DNA of 64,000 nucleotides from assembly GCA_949283575.1 (NCBI GenBank), contig CASDSU010000031.1:62001-126000 (forward strand). Direction: 5' to 3'. This DNA comes from an uncultured Eubacteriales bacterium. Lineage in GTDB: Bacteria; Bacillota; Clostridia; TANB77; UBA1234. Below are positions 51,717 through 60,898 of the stretch, piece after piece; positions within the stretch are counted from its first letter, which is position 1, and each line of letters opens with the position of its first letter. The notes below the pieces were generated by a model. The model made no database searches and was not told where the DNA came from. It saw only the letters and a program-made list of their open reading frames with translations. A program made the position numbers and the translations under genes.

Positions 51717-51745
51717 TTGCAAAAGCTATCTGTAAATGATAAAAT
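51717..51745 (+). promoter_or_regulatory. SigA-type promoter of mutS
   Basis: TTGCAA at 51717-51722 and TAAAAT at 51740-51745, spacer 17. Confidence 0.55.
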
Positions 51746-51769
51746 TTGCTAGGAGAAGGATGTGAGAAA

Positions 51770-54340
51770 ATGGAAAGTTTGACACCGATGATGAGACAAT
51801 ATATGGATGTGAAAAATGATTATAAAGATTGTTTACTTTTATATAGATTAGGTGATTTTTACGAAATGTTTTTTGATGATGCGATTACTGCGTCGAAGGA
51901 ATTAGAAATCACACTTACGGGTAAGGATTGTGGGCTTCCTGAAAGAGCCCCTATGTGTGGTGTTCCACATCATAGCGTTCAAAATTATATTGCTAAATTA
52001 GTTACGAATGGGCATAAAGTTGCTATTTGTGAGCAAATGGAAGATCCAACTACTGCAAAGGGGATTGTAAAAAGAGATGTTGTAAGAGTTATAACTCCTG
52101 GTACAGTAATTGAATCTAATATTTTAGATGAAAAGAAAAATAATTATATTGCGGCAATTTACAAATTGGGTACGTATTATGGTCTTGCTTATTCTGATGT
52201 TTCAACAGGCGAATTTTGTACTACAGAAATTGTTGAAGGAAATAATTTTTCTAAGCTTGTAAATGAACTTGTTAGATTTAATCCTGCTGAAATTGTTGTA
52301 AATGAGGATTTGTTTGTAAATCCAAATGAGATTAAAGAAATTTCTGAAAAGATTAAGACATATGTAACGATGACGTCTGGAAGTATAGAAAATTTGCATA
52401 TTGCTGGTTACGAAAAATTAGAAAAAATGCCATATGCTAGAGAAGCATCAAAACTTCTTTTTGCATATATTAAAGAAACACAAAAAATAGATATGAAGCA
52501 TATTTCTAATATTGAGTATTATACGACTACTAAATATATGGTTCTTGACTCTATTGCTAGAAGAAATCTTGAACTTACAGAGACTATTAGAGATAGAAGT
52601 AAGAAAGGTAGTTTGCTTTGGGTTCTTGATAAAACTTCAACTTCAATGGGTGGTAGACTTCTTAGAAGATGGATTGAAAAACCGCTTACAGATATTGATG
52701 AAATTGAATCAAGACTAGATGGTGTTGAAGAACTGAAATCTTCAGCGATGAGAAGAGGAGAACTTATCAATGTTTTGAAGAAGGTTTATGATATCGAGAG
52801 ACTTACTGGAAAAGTTGCATATGGAACTGTAAATGCAAAAGACTTAGTTGCGTTAAAGAATTCATTAATTCAATTACCTTTGCTAAAAAAGATTTTGGCT
52901 ACATCGACTTCTAAGTTATTAAAAGAAATGTATGAAAGTTTAGATGAACTTGAAGATATTGCAAATTTGATTGAAGCTGCGATTGTAGAAGAACCACCTG
53001 TTAGTGTAAAAGAAGGTGGAATAATTAAACCTGAATACGATGAAGAAGTTAAACGTCTTAGAATGGCATCAACTGAAGGAAAGAACTGGGTTGTTGCCTT
53101 GGAAGCTAAAGAAAGGGAAGAAACTGGAATTAAAAACTTGAAAGTTGGATTTAACAAGGTTTTTGGATATTACATTGAAGTTTCTAAATCAAACGTTTCT
53201 TTAGTTCCAGATAGATATATTAGAAAACAAACATTGACGAATGGCGAAAGATATATAACTAATGAATTAAAAGAGATTGAAAGCACAATACTTGGTGCTG
53301 AAGATAAAGTTATAAACTTGGAGTATGAAATTTTTGTTAAAATAAGAGATGAAATTTCACTTCAAATAAAGAGATTACAACAATCAAGCAATGTGGTTGC
53401 AAGTATTGATGTTTTGTGTTCGCTTGCAGAAGTTGCTGAAAAGAATAATTATAAAAAGCCAGATGTGGATAATTCTGATGATATCATAATAAAAGAGGGA
53501 AGACATCCAGTTGTTGAAGCATTGATTCCTACAGGAATGTTTGTACCAAATGATACAACATTAAATCAGGGAGAGGATAGAGTTAATATAATTACTGGTC
53601 CTAATATGGCTGGTAAGTCAACATATATGAGACAAGTTGCGCTTATATCTTTAATGGCTCAGGTAGGGAGTTTTGTTCCTGCCGATTATGCCAAAATAGG
53701 TGTTGTTGACAGGATATTTACAAGAGTTGGTGCATCTGATGATTTGGCATCAGGGCAATCTACATTTATGGTTGAAATGAATGAAGTTGCTAATATCATT
53801 TCTAATGCAACGAAAAAGAGTTTATTAATATTAGATGAAATTGGTAGAGGTACATCAACTTTCGATGGTTTATCAATTGCGTGGGCGGTTGTTGAACACA
53901 TTGCTGATAAAGATAAGATTGGTGCGAGAACTTTATTTGCTACACACTATCATGAACTTACTGAACTTGAGACAAAAATAGAAGGTGTGAAAAATTATTG
54001 TATTGCTGTAAAAGAAAAAGGCGAGGATGTTATTTTCTTAAGAAAAATAATTCGTGGTGGTGCAGACGAAAGTTATGGTGTTCATGTTGCAAAACTTGCA
54101 GGAATACCAAATAACGTGACTCATCGTGCAAATGAAATTATGAAGACGTTGAAGGAAAATAATTTTGTTAACAATAGAGCAGATAAAGAATCTAAAAAAG
54201 CATATGCGATGCAAAGTCAATTTGATTTGTTTAATTATAAACTTGGTGAAATTGCAAGTGAAATTGATAAAATAAATGTGAATGAACTTACGCCGATTGA
54301 GGCTCTTAATACGCTTATGAAATTGAAAATGAAATTATAA
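51770..54340 (+). CDS. mutS: DNA mismatch repair protein MutS
   Basis: The 856-residue protein has the mismatch-reading Phe-x-Glu (Phe30, Glu32 in GDFYEMF), the connector and clamp domains, and a C-terminal ABC-type ATPase with GPNMAGKST (near residue 610), DEIGRGTSTFDG and THYHEL. It recognises mispairs and recruits MutL. AAGGA and AGGAG precede the ATG at 51770. It opens an operon with the DUF692-like gene, mutL and miaA. Confidence 0.97.
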   Translation: MESLTPMMRQYMDVKNDYKDCLLLYRLGDFYEMFFDDAITASKELEITLTGKDCGLPERAPMCGVPHHSVQNYIAKLVTNGHKVAICEQMEDPTTAKGIVKRDVVRVITPGTVIESNILDEKKNNYIAAIYKLGTYYGLAYSDVSTGEFCTTEIVEGNNFSKLVNELVRFNPAEIVVNEDLFVNPNEIKEISEKIKTYVTMTSGSIENLHIAGYEKLEKMPYAREASKLLFAYIKETQKIDMKHISNIEYYTTTKYMVLDSIARRNLELTETIRDRSKKGSLLWVLDKTSTSMGGRLLRRWIEKPLTDIDEIESRLDGVEELKSSAMRRGELINVLKKVYDIERLTGKVAYGTVNAKDLVALKNSLIQLPLLKKILATSTSKLLKEMYESLDELEDIANLIEAAIVEEPPVSVKEGGIIKPEYDEEVKRLRMASTEGKNWVVALEAKEREETGIKNLKVGFNKVFGYYIEVSKSNVSLVPDRYIRKQTLTNGERYITNELKEIESTILGAEDKVINLEYEIFVKIRDEISLQIKRLQQSSNVVASIDVLCSLAEVAEKNNYKKPDVDNSDDIIIKEGRHPVVEALIPTGMFVPNDTTLNQGEDRVNIITGPNMAGKSTYMRQVALISLMAQVGSFVPADYAKIGVVDRIFTRVGASDDLASGQSTFMVEMNEVANIISNATKKSLLILDEIGRGTSTFDGLSIAWAVVEHIADKDKIGARTLFATHYHELTELETKIEGVKNYCIAVKEKGEDVIFLRKIIRGGADESYGVHVAKLAGIPNNVTHRANEIMKTLKENNFVNNRADKESKKAYAMQSQFDLFNYKLGEIASEIDKINVNELTPIEALNTLMKLKMKL

Positions 54341-54361
54341 AAATTGAAATACGGAGGATAA

Positions 54362-55204
54362 ATGATAATGAAACTTTGTGTTAATTACTTGATGGAACTT
54401 AGAGAATTGTTTGATGAAGGTAAAATTAATTATGTGGATTACATTAAATTGTTTAGTATAGACGCTGACCTAAGTCCATTTGATTGGTGTATATCAAAAA
54501 GAGATGTTATGTTTCATGGAATAGTTGGCAAATTTTCAAATATTGGTGATTTGGATTTTATGGAGAATCGAGATTTTGAATTACAAAAAGATTATTTTGC
54601 AAGAGGCAAGACTCCATATGTTTCAGCTCATATTTGTAGAGAAGAGGATGATCCAAGATCTGAGGAGGAAGTTTTACAAACAATAATAGATAATGTAAAG
54701 CAGATAAAAGAACTATTTGGAATGAAGGTTATTCTTGAAAACGTTCCAGCATCACGCAAGAGACCTAAAAATCACTTTATGTCTAATCCTGAATTTATAA
54801 CAAAAGTTGTTGAGGAAGCAGACACAGGTTTCTTGTTTGATATAGGTCACGCAAGGGCGGCAGCAGAAGTTCTTGAGATACCTTTTGATGAATATGTTTC
54901 AAGGCTTCCTATGCATAGGCTTGTAGAAATGCACTTGGCTGGTTGTATGTTAAAGATTGATGGAACGATATCTCCAAATCATTCAAAAATGCATGAAGAG
55001 GATTATGAATTTGTCAAAATGGCTTTAGAAAAATATTCGACAATCGAAACAGTTACGTTAGAGTACGGACCATTTGTAGAACAACCATTACAGGAACCTT
55101 GCGTTATTGTGAGTGGTGACAGAGTTGATTCAGTTGCTAAAGCAGAAGTTTTAGAACAACTTGAAAGATTGCATGAGATAATGGAGAATTATAAAAACAG
55201 ATAA
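54362..55204 (+). CDS. DUF692/MNIO-like TIM-barrel protein within the mut operon
   Basis: The 280-residue protein has a TIM-barrel pattern with putative metal ligands at strand ends: SAHICREEDD, VILENVPAS, FLFDIGHARAA and RLVEMHLAGC, then NHSKMHEEDY. This order (His, Glu, Asp-x-x-His, His) resembles DUF692, the multinuclear iron oxidases that modify cysteines in ribosomal peptides, though other xylose-isomerase-like barrels share parts of it. GGAGG precedes two possible ATGs (54362, 54368). It lies 21 bases after mutS and 28 before mutL, an unexpected place for a peptide-modifying enzyme; no precursor peptide is seen. Confidence 0.6.
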   Translation: MIMKLCVNYLMELRELFDEGKINYVDYIKLFSIDADLSPFDWCISKRDVMFHGIVGKFSNIGDLDFMENRDFELQKDYFARGKTPYVSAHICREEDDPRSEEEVLQTIIDNVKQIKELFGMKVILENVPASRKRPKNHFMSNPEFITKVVEEADTGFLFDIGHARAAAEVLEIPFDEYVSRLPMHRLVEMHLAGCMLKIDGTISPNHSKMHEEDYEFVKMALEKYSTIETVTLEYGPFVEQPLQEPCVIVSGDRVDSVAKAEVLEQLERLHEIMENYKNR

Positions 55205-55232
55205 TAAAAATGGATGAAGGGGGATAAAGTAC

Positions 55233-57434
55233 ATGGGAAATATTGTTCTACTAGATGAACTAACTATAAATCAAATTGCAGCAGGTGAAGTTATTGAAAG
55301 ACCAGCCAATGTGGTAAAAGAATTGGTTGAAAATTCATTAGATGCTGGTGCTACATCTGTTTCAATAGAAGTGCAAAATGGTGGTATCACATATATAAGA
55401 ATAACTGATAATGGTAAAGGTATTGCTAAAGATGATGTTGAAATTGCTTTTGAAAGACATGCTACTAGTAAGATTAGAAAAGCAGATGACTTGATAAGAG
55501 TTTCTACTATGGGGTTCAGAGGGGAGGCTTTGGCGAGTATAGCTGCGATTGCAAAAGTTGAATTAGTTACTAGAACTAAAGAGGAAGAAATGGGGACTAA
55601 AATTATACTAGAAGGTGGAAATATTATTTCTAAAGAAGAGTGTGGTGCACCATTTGGTACAACAATAACGATTCGTGAACTTTTCTATAATACTCCTGTT
55701 AGATATAAATTCTTGAAAAAGGATTTCACAGAAGGTGGATATATTGAAACTGCTGTTGAAAGAATTGCATTAATAAATCCTTCAATCGCTTTTAAATTAA
55801 TGAATAACAAAAAAGAAGTTTTGCAAACAAGCGGAAATGGTAGTATGACTGACGTTGTATATAATGTTTTTGGAAAGGATATTGCTCAAAATTTAGTTGA
55901 TGTTGCTTTTGAATATGAAGGAATAAATGTTACAGGCGTTGTTGGAAAACCTGAAATTGCACGTTCAAACAGAGCTAATCAAATGTTCTATGTTAATGGC
56001 AGATTCATAAAAGATAAAACTTTAACAGCAGCTGCTGATGAGGCTTATAGAACAATGATTCCTCATGGTAAATTCGGATTTTGTATTTTGGATATTAAGA
56101 TGTCTCCAGAGTTAGTTGATGTTAATGTTCACCCTGCGAAACTTGAAGTTAGATTTTCTGAAGAAGGTAAAGTTTTCAAGGCCATTCATTATGCGATAAA
56201 AAATACACTTTTGGGTGTTGACTTAATAAGAACAGAAACAATTCCTGCAGAAAATAATAGTATGCAGACAGAAGCTGTAGTTTCAAAAATTGAATTTAAT
56301 ACTGATGCTAATAAAGTAGTGTCATACAACAATGTTACAGATTTTCCTAAAGTAGCAGGTTTTAGTAGTACAAGTTCAAACGATGCAAATAACAATATTT
56401 ATAAATTCAATGATATGAATGCTTCTGAGGCTGTGAAAAAAGAAACTAAAAAGACGTTATTTGATTTATTCAAAGGAAGACAAGAAAATAGAAATGGAAC
56501 AGATATTAGAGAAAATACTTTAAGTCAAAATGAATATGTAATTGAGGTTTCAAAAAGCAATAAAACAAATGATTCAATAATAAAGAAACTTAATGCTGAT
56601 GTAGAGCCAACAGTTTCGATGAAGCCACTTGCAGAAGCTGTAGATATTGGAGATACAGATATTACCGATTTGCAAATAAATAGACAAAATAACAATGCAA
56701 ATATGCAAAATGAAAATCAAACGTCAAGCAATATAACATCTATAAGTGATATTAATGAACTAGATGAATTAAGTGTAAAGGGAATGGTTACATATGATAA
56801 GGTTGAAGAGGAAGTTTCAAATTTTTTTAACCAAATGGAAAGTGAAAAAGCCCCAATTCCAGATTATAAAATTTTAGGTGTGGCTTTTAATACATATATA
56901 CTTTTAGAAATTGATGAGGATGTTTATATTTTAGATCAACATGCTGCTCATGAAAGAGTTTTATATGAAAAAATAAAAGAAAACTTTTATCGTGCAGGTG
57001 GAAAAGAAACTCAAATGCTTTTGTTGCCAGATATTTTGGAAGTTTCTAAAAGAGACATGCATATGATTCGTGACCATGTGAGTCTTTTTGAACAAGCTGG
57101 TTTTGCGATTGAGGAGTTTGGTGATAACACAATAAAAATAAATGGTGTTCCTGTAATATGTTTCGAAATGAATACAAAAGATTTATTTATGGATATATTA
57201 GATGGAATTGATATAACAAATAGAACGAATGCTCAAGATATCGAGGAAAAATTTATATCTACAGTTGCTTGTAAAGCCGCTGTAAAAGCAAATATGAAAT
57301 TAGAAGAAAGAGAAATTAGAGGACTTTTAGATCAATTAATGTTATTAGAAAATCCATTTACATGTCCTCATGGAAGACCAACTGCTATGAGATTAACAAA
57401 AACAGAGATTGAAAAGAAATTTAATAGGAGGTAA
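55233..57434 (+). CDS. mutL: DNA mismatch repair protein MutL, endonuclease type
   Basis: The 733-residue protein has the GHKL ATPase motifs (VENSLDAGA, DNGKGI, GFRGEALASIA) in the first 330 residues, a long variable Asn/Ser-rich linker (about 340-540) and a C-terminal domain with the endonuclease motif DQHAAHERVLYE near residue 568, plus ACKAAV and CPHGRP. This marks a nicking MutL of the type used by bacteria without MutH. GAAGGGGG precedes the ATG. Confidence 0.97.
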   Translation: MGNIVLLDELTINQIAAGEVIERPANVVKELVENSLDAGATSVSIEVQNGGITYIRITDNGKGIAKDDVEIAFERHATSKIRKADDLIRVSTMGFRGEALASIAAIAKVELVTRTKEEEMGTKIILEGGNIISKEECGAPFGTTITIRELFYNTPVRYKFLKKDFTEGGYIETAVERIALINPSIAFKLMNNKKEVLQTSGNGSMTDVVYNVFGKDIAQNLVDVAFEYEGINVTGVVGKPEIARSNRANQMFYVNGRFIKDKTLTAAADEAYRTMIPHGKFGFCILDIKMSPELVDVNVHPAKLEVRFSEEGKVFKAIHYAIKNTLLGVDLIRTETIPAENNSMQTEAVVSKIEFNTDANKVVSYNNVTDFPKVAGFSSTSSNDANNNIYKFNDMNASEAVKKETKKTLFDLFKGRQENRNGTDIRENTLSQNEYVIEVSKSNKTNDSIIKKLNADVEPTVSMKPLAEAVDIGDTDITDLQINRQNNNANMQNENQTSSNITSISDINELDELSVKGMVTYDKVEEEVSNFFNQMESEKAPIPDYKILGVAFNTYILLEIDEDVYILDQHAAHERVLYEKIKENFYRAGGKETQMLLLPDILEVSKRDMHMIRDHVSLFEQAGFAIEEFGDNTIKINGVPVICFEMNTKDLFMDILDGIDITNRTNAQDIEEKFISTVACKAAVKANMKLEEREIRGLLDQLMLLENPFTCPHGRPTAMRLTKTEIEKKFNRR

Positions 57435-57437
57435 GTT

Positions 57438-58343
57438 TTGAAACCTAAAGTTATAGTAATCGTTGGACCAACTGCATCAGGAAAAACGTCAGCATCAATA
57501 AAGTTAGCAAAATTAATAAATGGAGAAATAATATCGGCAGATTCAATGCAAATATACAAAGAGATGACAATAGGTACTGCGAAACCTACAATTGAAGAAC
57601 AAGAAGGGATACCACATTATTTGATTGATGTGGTTTCTCCTGAAGAAACTTTTAATGTTACAAAATATAAAGAACTTGCTGAAATGGCAATTGAAGAGAT
57701 TTTAAAAAAAGGAAAAACACCTATAATTGTTGGAGGAACAGGTCTTTATGTTAGTACGTTAATAAATGGAATTGAATTTGCTGAAGTTGGGGAAGATTTG
57801 GTATATCGTGAAGAAATGACAAAGTTGGCAGAAGAAAAAAGTGCTGAGTATATTCATAATATGCTAAGGAAAGTAGATCCGGATGCTGCTGATGCGATTG
57901 AAGTTAATAACATAAGAAGAGTTATTAGGGCTTTAGAAATATATAAATTGACAGGAAAAACGAAGACACAGTTAGATAAAGAGTCGAGAAAAGAAGTTAA
58001 ATATGACTACAAAGTTTATGGAATAGAAACACCTCGTGAAGAATTATATAATAGAATTAATGTTAGAGTGGACAAGATGTTTGAAGACGGACTTCTTGAA
58101 GAAGTAAACGTTATAAATACAAAATATAAAATTTCATCAACCGCAATTCAAGGTCTTGGATATAAAGAAGTTATTGAGTACATTGATGGCAAAGTTTCGT
58201 ATGAAGAAATGGTGGAAAAGCTGAAAATGGAAACCAGAAGATATGCGAAAAGACAATTAACGTGGTTTAGAAGAGAAGAAAAAATAGTATGGTATAGACT
58301 TGATGAAATTGTTGAAAAAATAGTTGGAGAATTAGCTATATAA
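57438..58343 (+). CDS. miaA: tRNA dimethylallyltransferase MiaA
   Basis: The 301-residue enzyme transfers a dimethylallyl group to A37 of tRNAs reading UNN codons. It has the P-loop GPTASGKTSASIKLA, ISADSMQIYKEM, GTAKPT and VGGTGLYV. The TTG start at 57438 is preceded by AGGAGGTAAG and lies three bases after the mutL stop; mutL-miaA adjacency is conserved in Firmicutes. Hfq, a frequent next gene, is absent. Confidence 0.97.
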   Translation: MKPKVIVIVGPTASGKTSASIKLAKLINGEIISADSMQIYKEMTIGTAKPTIEEQEGIPHYLIDVVSPEETFNVTKYKELAEMAIEEILKKGKTPIIVGGTGLYVSTLINGIEFAEVGEDLVYREEMTKLAEEKSAEYIHNMLRKVDPDAADAIEVNNIRRVIRALEIYKLTGKTKTQLDKESRKEVKYDYKVYGIETPREELYNRINVRVDKMFEDGLLEEVNVINTKYKISSTAIQGLGYKEVIEYIDGKVSYEEMVEKLKMETRRYAKRQLTWFRREEKIVWYRLDEIVEKIVGELAI

Positions 58344-58362
58344 TAAATGTGGAGGAAAACCT

Positions 58363-59688
58363 ATGGCAAAACAAAAGAGAAAGATAAATCAAAATTTTTT
58401 AATATTTGTGATAACTGTTCTTGTATTCATAACGGTTTTCTTTGTGGTACAAATAGTACAATTCTTTGAGAAACCTATAAATACGGTTTTAATAAAAAAA
58501 GGTGAACTTATTAATTATGAAGAGGTTACTGGATACATAATTAGAAATGAAGAACTTATTGATATATCTTCATATGACGGTATTGTGAAGTCAGAAGTTG
58601 AAGATGCAACAAGGGTTTCGAAGGGTTCGCCGATAATCAAGTATGTTTCAAAGTCTGAAGAACAATTGATTGATAAAATAAAAAAATTAGATGAAAAAAT
58701 AGAAGTTGCGAAAGAAAGTCAGCAAACAATTTTTTCAAATGATGTAAAAGCTCTAGATACAGAAATAGAAAATAGTATATATTCACAAGTGAAAAATAGT
58801 ACAAGTCTTGATGAAATAAAGCAAAGCAAAAAGAATCTTAACGAGAAGATTAAGAAAAAAGCTAAGATTGTTGGAGAGCTTAGTCCGGCAGGATCTGAAC
58901 TAAAAACTTTAATAGATGAAAGAACAAAATATGAAAAAGAATTGAATGATGCAGAAAAATCTTTACTTTCACCTAAAGCTGGTCTTGTGTCATATCGTGT
59001 TGATGGATTTGAAAATATATTAACATACGATAGTATTTCTCTATTGACTGCAGACAAACTTTCAGAATTAAAAATTTCTTTAGATCAGATAATTCCAGCT
59101 GAAACAAAAAATGTGAAAATAATAGATAATTTTATTTGCTATATAGCTGTTCCAATGATGTCTGAAGAAGCGAAAAAAACAAAACTAAATGATAGTGTAT
59201 ATTTAAGATTCCCTAATGATGAAGATTCACTTGTTTCAGCAACTGTTGAATATATTTCGAATGAAGAAGATGAGACTTTATTAGTTTTTAAAATAAATTC
59301 GAATGTCGAAGAACTTACAAAGTATAGAAAAATAAGTTTGGATGTTGTATGGTGGCGTTCATCTGGATTAAAAGTTAATAAAGAGGTAATATTTGAGACA
59401 GAGGTAGAAGTATTAGTTTCTGGTGATAATGAAAATTCTGCAGAAATGGTAACGAAACGTATAAAAATACCGACAATTACAATAAAGAAAGCTTATAGTG
59501 AGGAAAACGTTTTTGTGAAAATTTTGAAAGAAACTGATGAGTTTGTGATTATAGATAACTATAAAGATTCAGAACTTATTGAAATGGGTGTAAGTAATGA
59601 TTTGATTGAAAATAGAAGAACGATAAAGATGTATGATGAAGCAATTATGATTGAAGAAACGGAAGAAAGTGAAAGTGATTTGAAATAA
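58363..59688 (+). CDS. HlyD-family membrane fusion protein-like
   Basis: The 441-residue protein has one N-terminal membrane helix (about residues 13-33), a lipoyl/barrel-sandwich segment (NYEEVTGYIIRNEEL, SSYDGIVKSEVEDATRVSKG), a coiled-coil hairpin (about 100-190), the returning lipoyl half (LSPKAGLVSYRVDG) and beta-barrel segments. Such proteins precede sepF and divIVA in many Clostridia, hinting at a link to cell division rather than export. No transporter gene lies beside it. GTGGAGGA is upstream of the ATG. Confidence 0.82.
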   Translation: MAKQKRKINQNFLIFVITVLVFITVFFVVQIVQFFEKPINTVLIKKGELINYEEVTGYIIRNEELIDISSYDGIVKSEVEDATRVSKGSPIIKYVSKSEEQLIDKIKKLDEKIEVAKESQQTIFSNDVKALDTEIENSIYSQVKNSTSLDEIKQSKKNLNEKIKKKAKIVGELSPAGSELKTLIDERTKYEKELNDAEKSLLSPKAGLVSYRVDGFENILTYDSISLLTADKLSELKISLDQIIPAETKNVKIIDNFICYIAVPMMSEEAKKTKLNDSVYLRFPNDEDSLVSATVEYISNEEDETLLVFKINSNVEELTKYRKISLDVVWWRSSGLKVNKEVIFETEVEVLVSGDNENSAEMVTKRIKIPTITIKKAYSEENVFVKILKETDEFVIIDNYKDSELIEMGVSNDLIENRRTIKMYDEAIMIEETEESESDLK

Positions 59689-59690
59689 AT

Positions 59691-59730
59691 GTTACAAAAA
59701 CGTTACAACGATATTAAAAGAAGGTTACAA
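59691..59730 (+). promoter_or_regulatory. Three GTTACAA direct repeats, candidate response-regulator boxes
   Basis: GTTACAA occurs at 59691, 59702 and 59724, that is at intervals of 11 and 22 bases (one and two helical turns). This spacing is that of OmpR-family binding sites such as PhoP (TTNACA) or WalR (TGTWAH). They end 13 bases before the sepF -35 box, an activator position. Confidence 0.5.
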
Positions 59731-59743
59731 TTATACAATTCGT

Positions 59744-59772
59744 TTGACATCCACTATTTATATAAATAAAAT
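59744..59772 (+). promoter_or_regulatory. SigA-type promoter of sepF-divIVA
   Basis: TTGACA at 59744-59749 and TAAAAT at 59767-59772, spacer 17. Confidence 0.8.
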
Positions 59773-59819
59773 ATGTGTATACAAAAGATGAAAAGTTATG
59801 TTTTGAGGGAGGTATTTTT

Positions 59820-60299
59820 GTGGGAAATAAATTCATGAATAAGTTTTGGGAAATGATCGGTGTAGATCCAGAAGATGAAGAACGTTATGATTTTGATGAT
59901 CCAGAAACATCATCAAATATATCATATTTAGAAGATAAAGAATCAACAAATGCAACAACAAGTCCTGTATTTGCAGTAAAAAAGAATAAAGTGGTTGGTA
60001 TGCCTGGAATGCAACAAGTAAAAGTTGTTATTTCACAACCAAGTACTTTTGAACAATCAGAAGAGATTTGTGAACACTTGAAAGAAAAGAAATCAGTAAT
60101 TCTTAATTTAGAATATGTTAATAAAGATGTTGCTAGAAGAATAATTGATTTCGTAAGTGGTGCTGCATATGCATTAGATGGAAATATGCAAAAAATATCA
60201 AATGCGATATTTCTTGTTGCACCCTTCAATTACGAAATAACAAATGAAGTCATGAAAGAAGATATAAAAAATAAACTATCTGTTTCTTGGATAAAATAA
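59820..60299 (+). CDS. sepF: Cell division protein SepF
   Basis: The 159-residue protein has an N-terminal amphipathic helix (NKFMNKFWEMIG), a disordered acidic linker and the SepF core (VKVVISQPSTFEQSEEICEHL, SVILNLEYVNKDVARRIIDF, GAAYALDGNMQKI, FLVAP). SepF anchors FtsZ filaments to the membrane. GGGAGGT and an eight-base gap select the GTG at 59820. The gene is followed by divIVA after 36 bases. Confidence 0.95.
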   Translation: MGNKFMNKFWEMIGVDPEDEERYDFDDPETSSNISYLEDKESTNATTSPVFAVKKNKVVGMPGMQQVKVVISQPSTFEQSEEICEHLKEKKSVILNLEYVNKDVARRIIDFVSGAAYALDGNMQKISNAIFLVAPFNYEITNEVMKEDIKNKLSVSWIK

Positions 60300-60335
60300 A
60301 TTGAAATAGAAAGTTAGAATAGGGAGGATTAAGTA

Positions 60336-60794
60336 ATGTTAACTCCATTAGAAATAGAAAATAAAACTTTTAATAAACAAGTTGTAAATGGATATAGCAC
60401 AAATGAGGTTCATGAATTTATGACTACATTATTAAAAGATTATGAACAATTGTATAAAGAAAATATTGAATATAAAGATAAAATTGCTGTATTGAATCAA
60501 GGGATACAGCATTATAAATCTATAGAAGAGACTCTTCAAAATGCTTTGATAGTAGCTCAGGGAACAGCTGAAACTGTAAAACAAAATGCTAAGGCTGAAG
60601 CTGATAATATTTTAAAAGAAGCTGAGATAAATGCAAATAAATCGGTAGATGAAATAAAGAAGCAGATTATGGAGAAAGAAATTCAATATGGTGAAGCGAA
60701 GAAACAATTTAATGTTTACAAAGCAAAAATGGAAGCTCTTCTTATATCACAATTAGAAATATTAAAAGAAATGAATCAATCAGATGAGCAGTAA
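60336..60794 (+). CDS. divIVA: DivIVA family protein
   Basis: The 152-residue protein starts with the membrane-curvature-binding segment LTPLEIENKTFNKQVVNGYS, followed by EVHEFM and a long coiled coil to the end. DivIVA marks poles and septa and recruits division or wall proteins. AGGGAGGA precedes the ATG. The stop codon lies within the loop of a terminator hairpin. Confidence 0.94.
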   Translation: MLTPLEIENKTFNKQVVNGYSTNEVHEFMTTLLKDYEQLYKENIEYKDKIAVLNQGIQHYKSIEETLQNALIVAQGTAETVKQNAKAEADNILKEAEINANKSVDEIKKQIMEKEIQYGEAKKQFNVYKAKMEALLISQLEILKEMNQSDEQ

Positions 60795-60810
60795 TGCTCA
60801 TTTTTTTTTG
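60784..60810 (+). terminator. Terminator overlapping the divIVA stop
   Basis: ATGAGCA pairs with TGCTCAT around GTAA, followed by nine T; the stop codon is inside the hairpin. Confidence 0.85.
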
Positions 60811-60839
60811 TTCAGTTTGTCCAAAAAAGAAAAAGTATA

Positions 60840-60868
60840 TTGACTAAATTTTCTTTATAAAATAAACT
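60840..60868 (+). promoter_or_regulatory. SigA-type promoter of the cyclophilin lipoprotein gene
   Basis: TTGACT at 60840-60845 and TAAACT at 60863-60868, spacer 17. Confidence 0.55.
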
Positions 60869-60898
60869 AGAAATGTTGAAAAAGAAAGGATGATAAAA

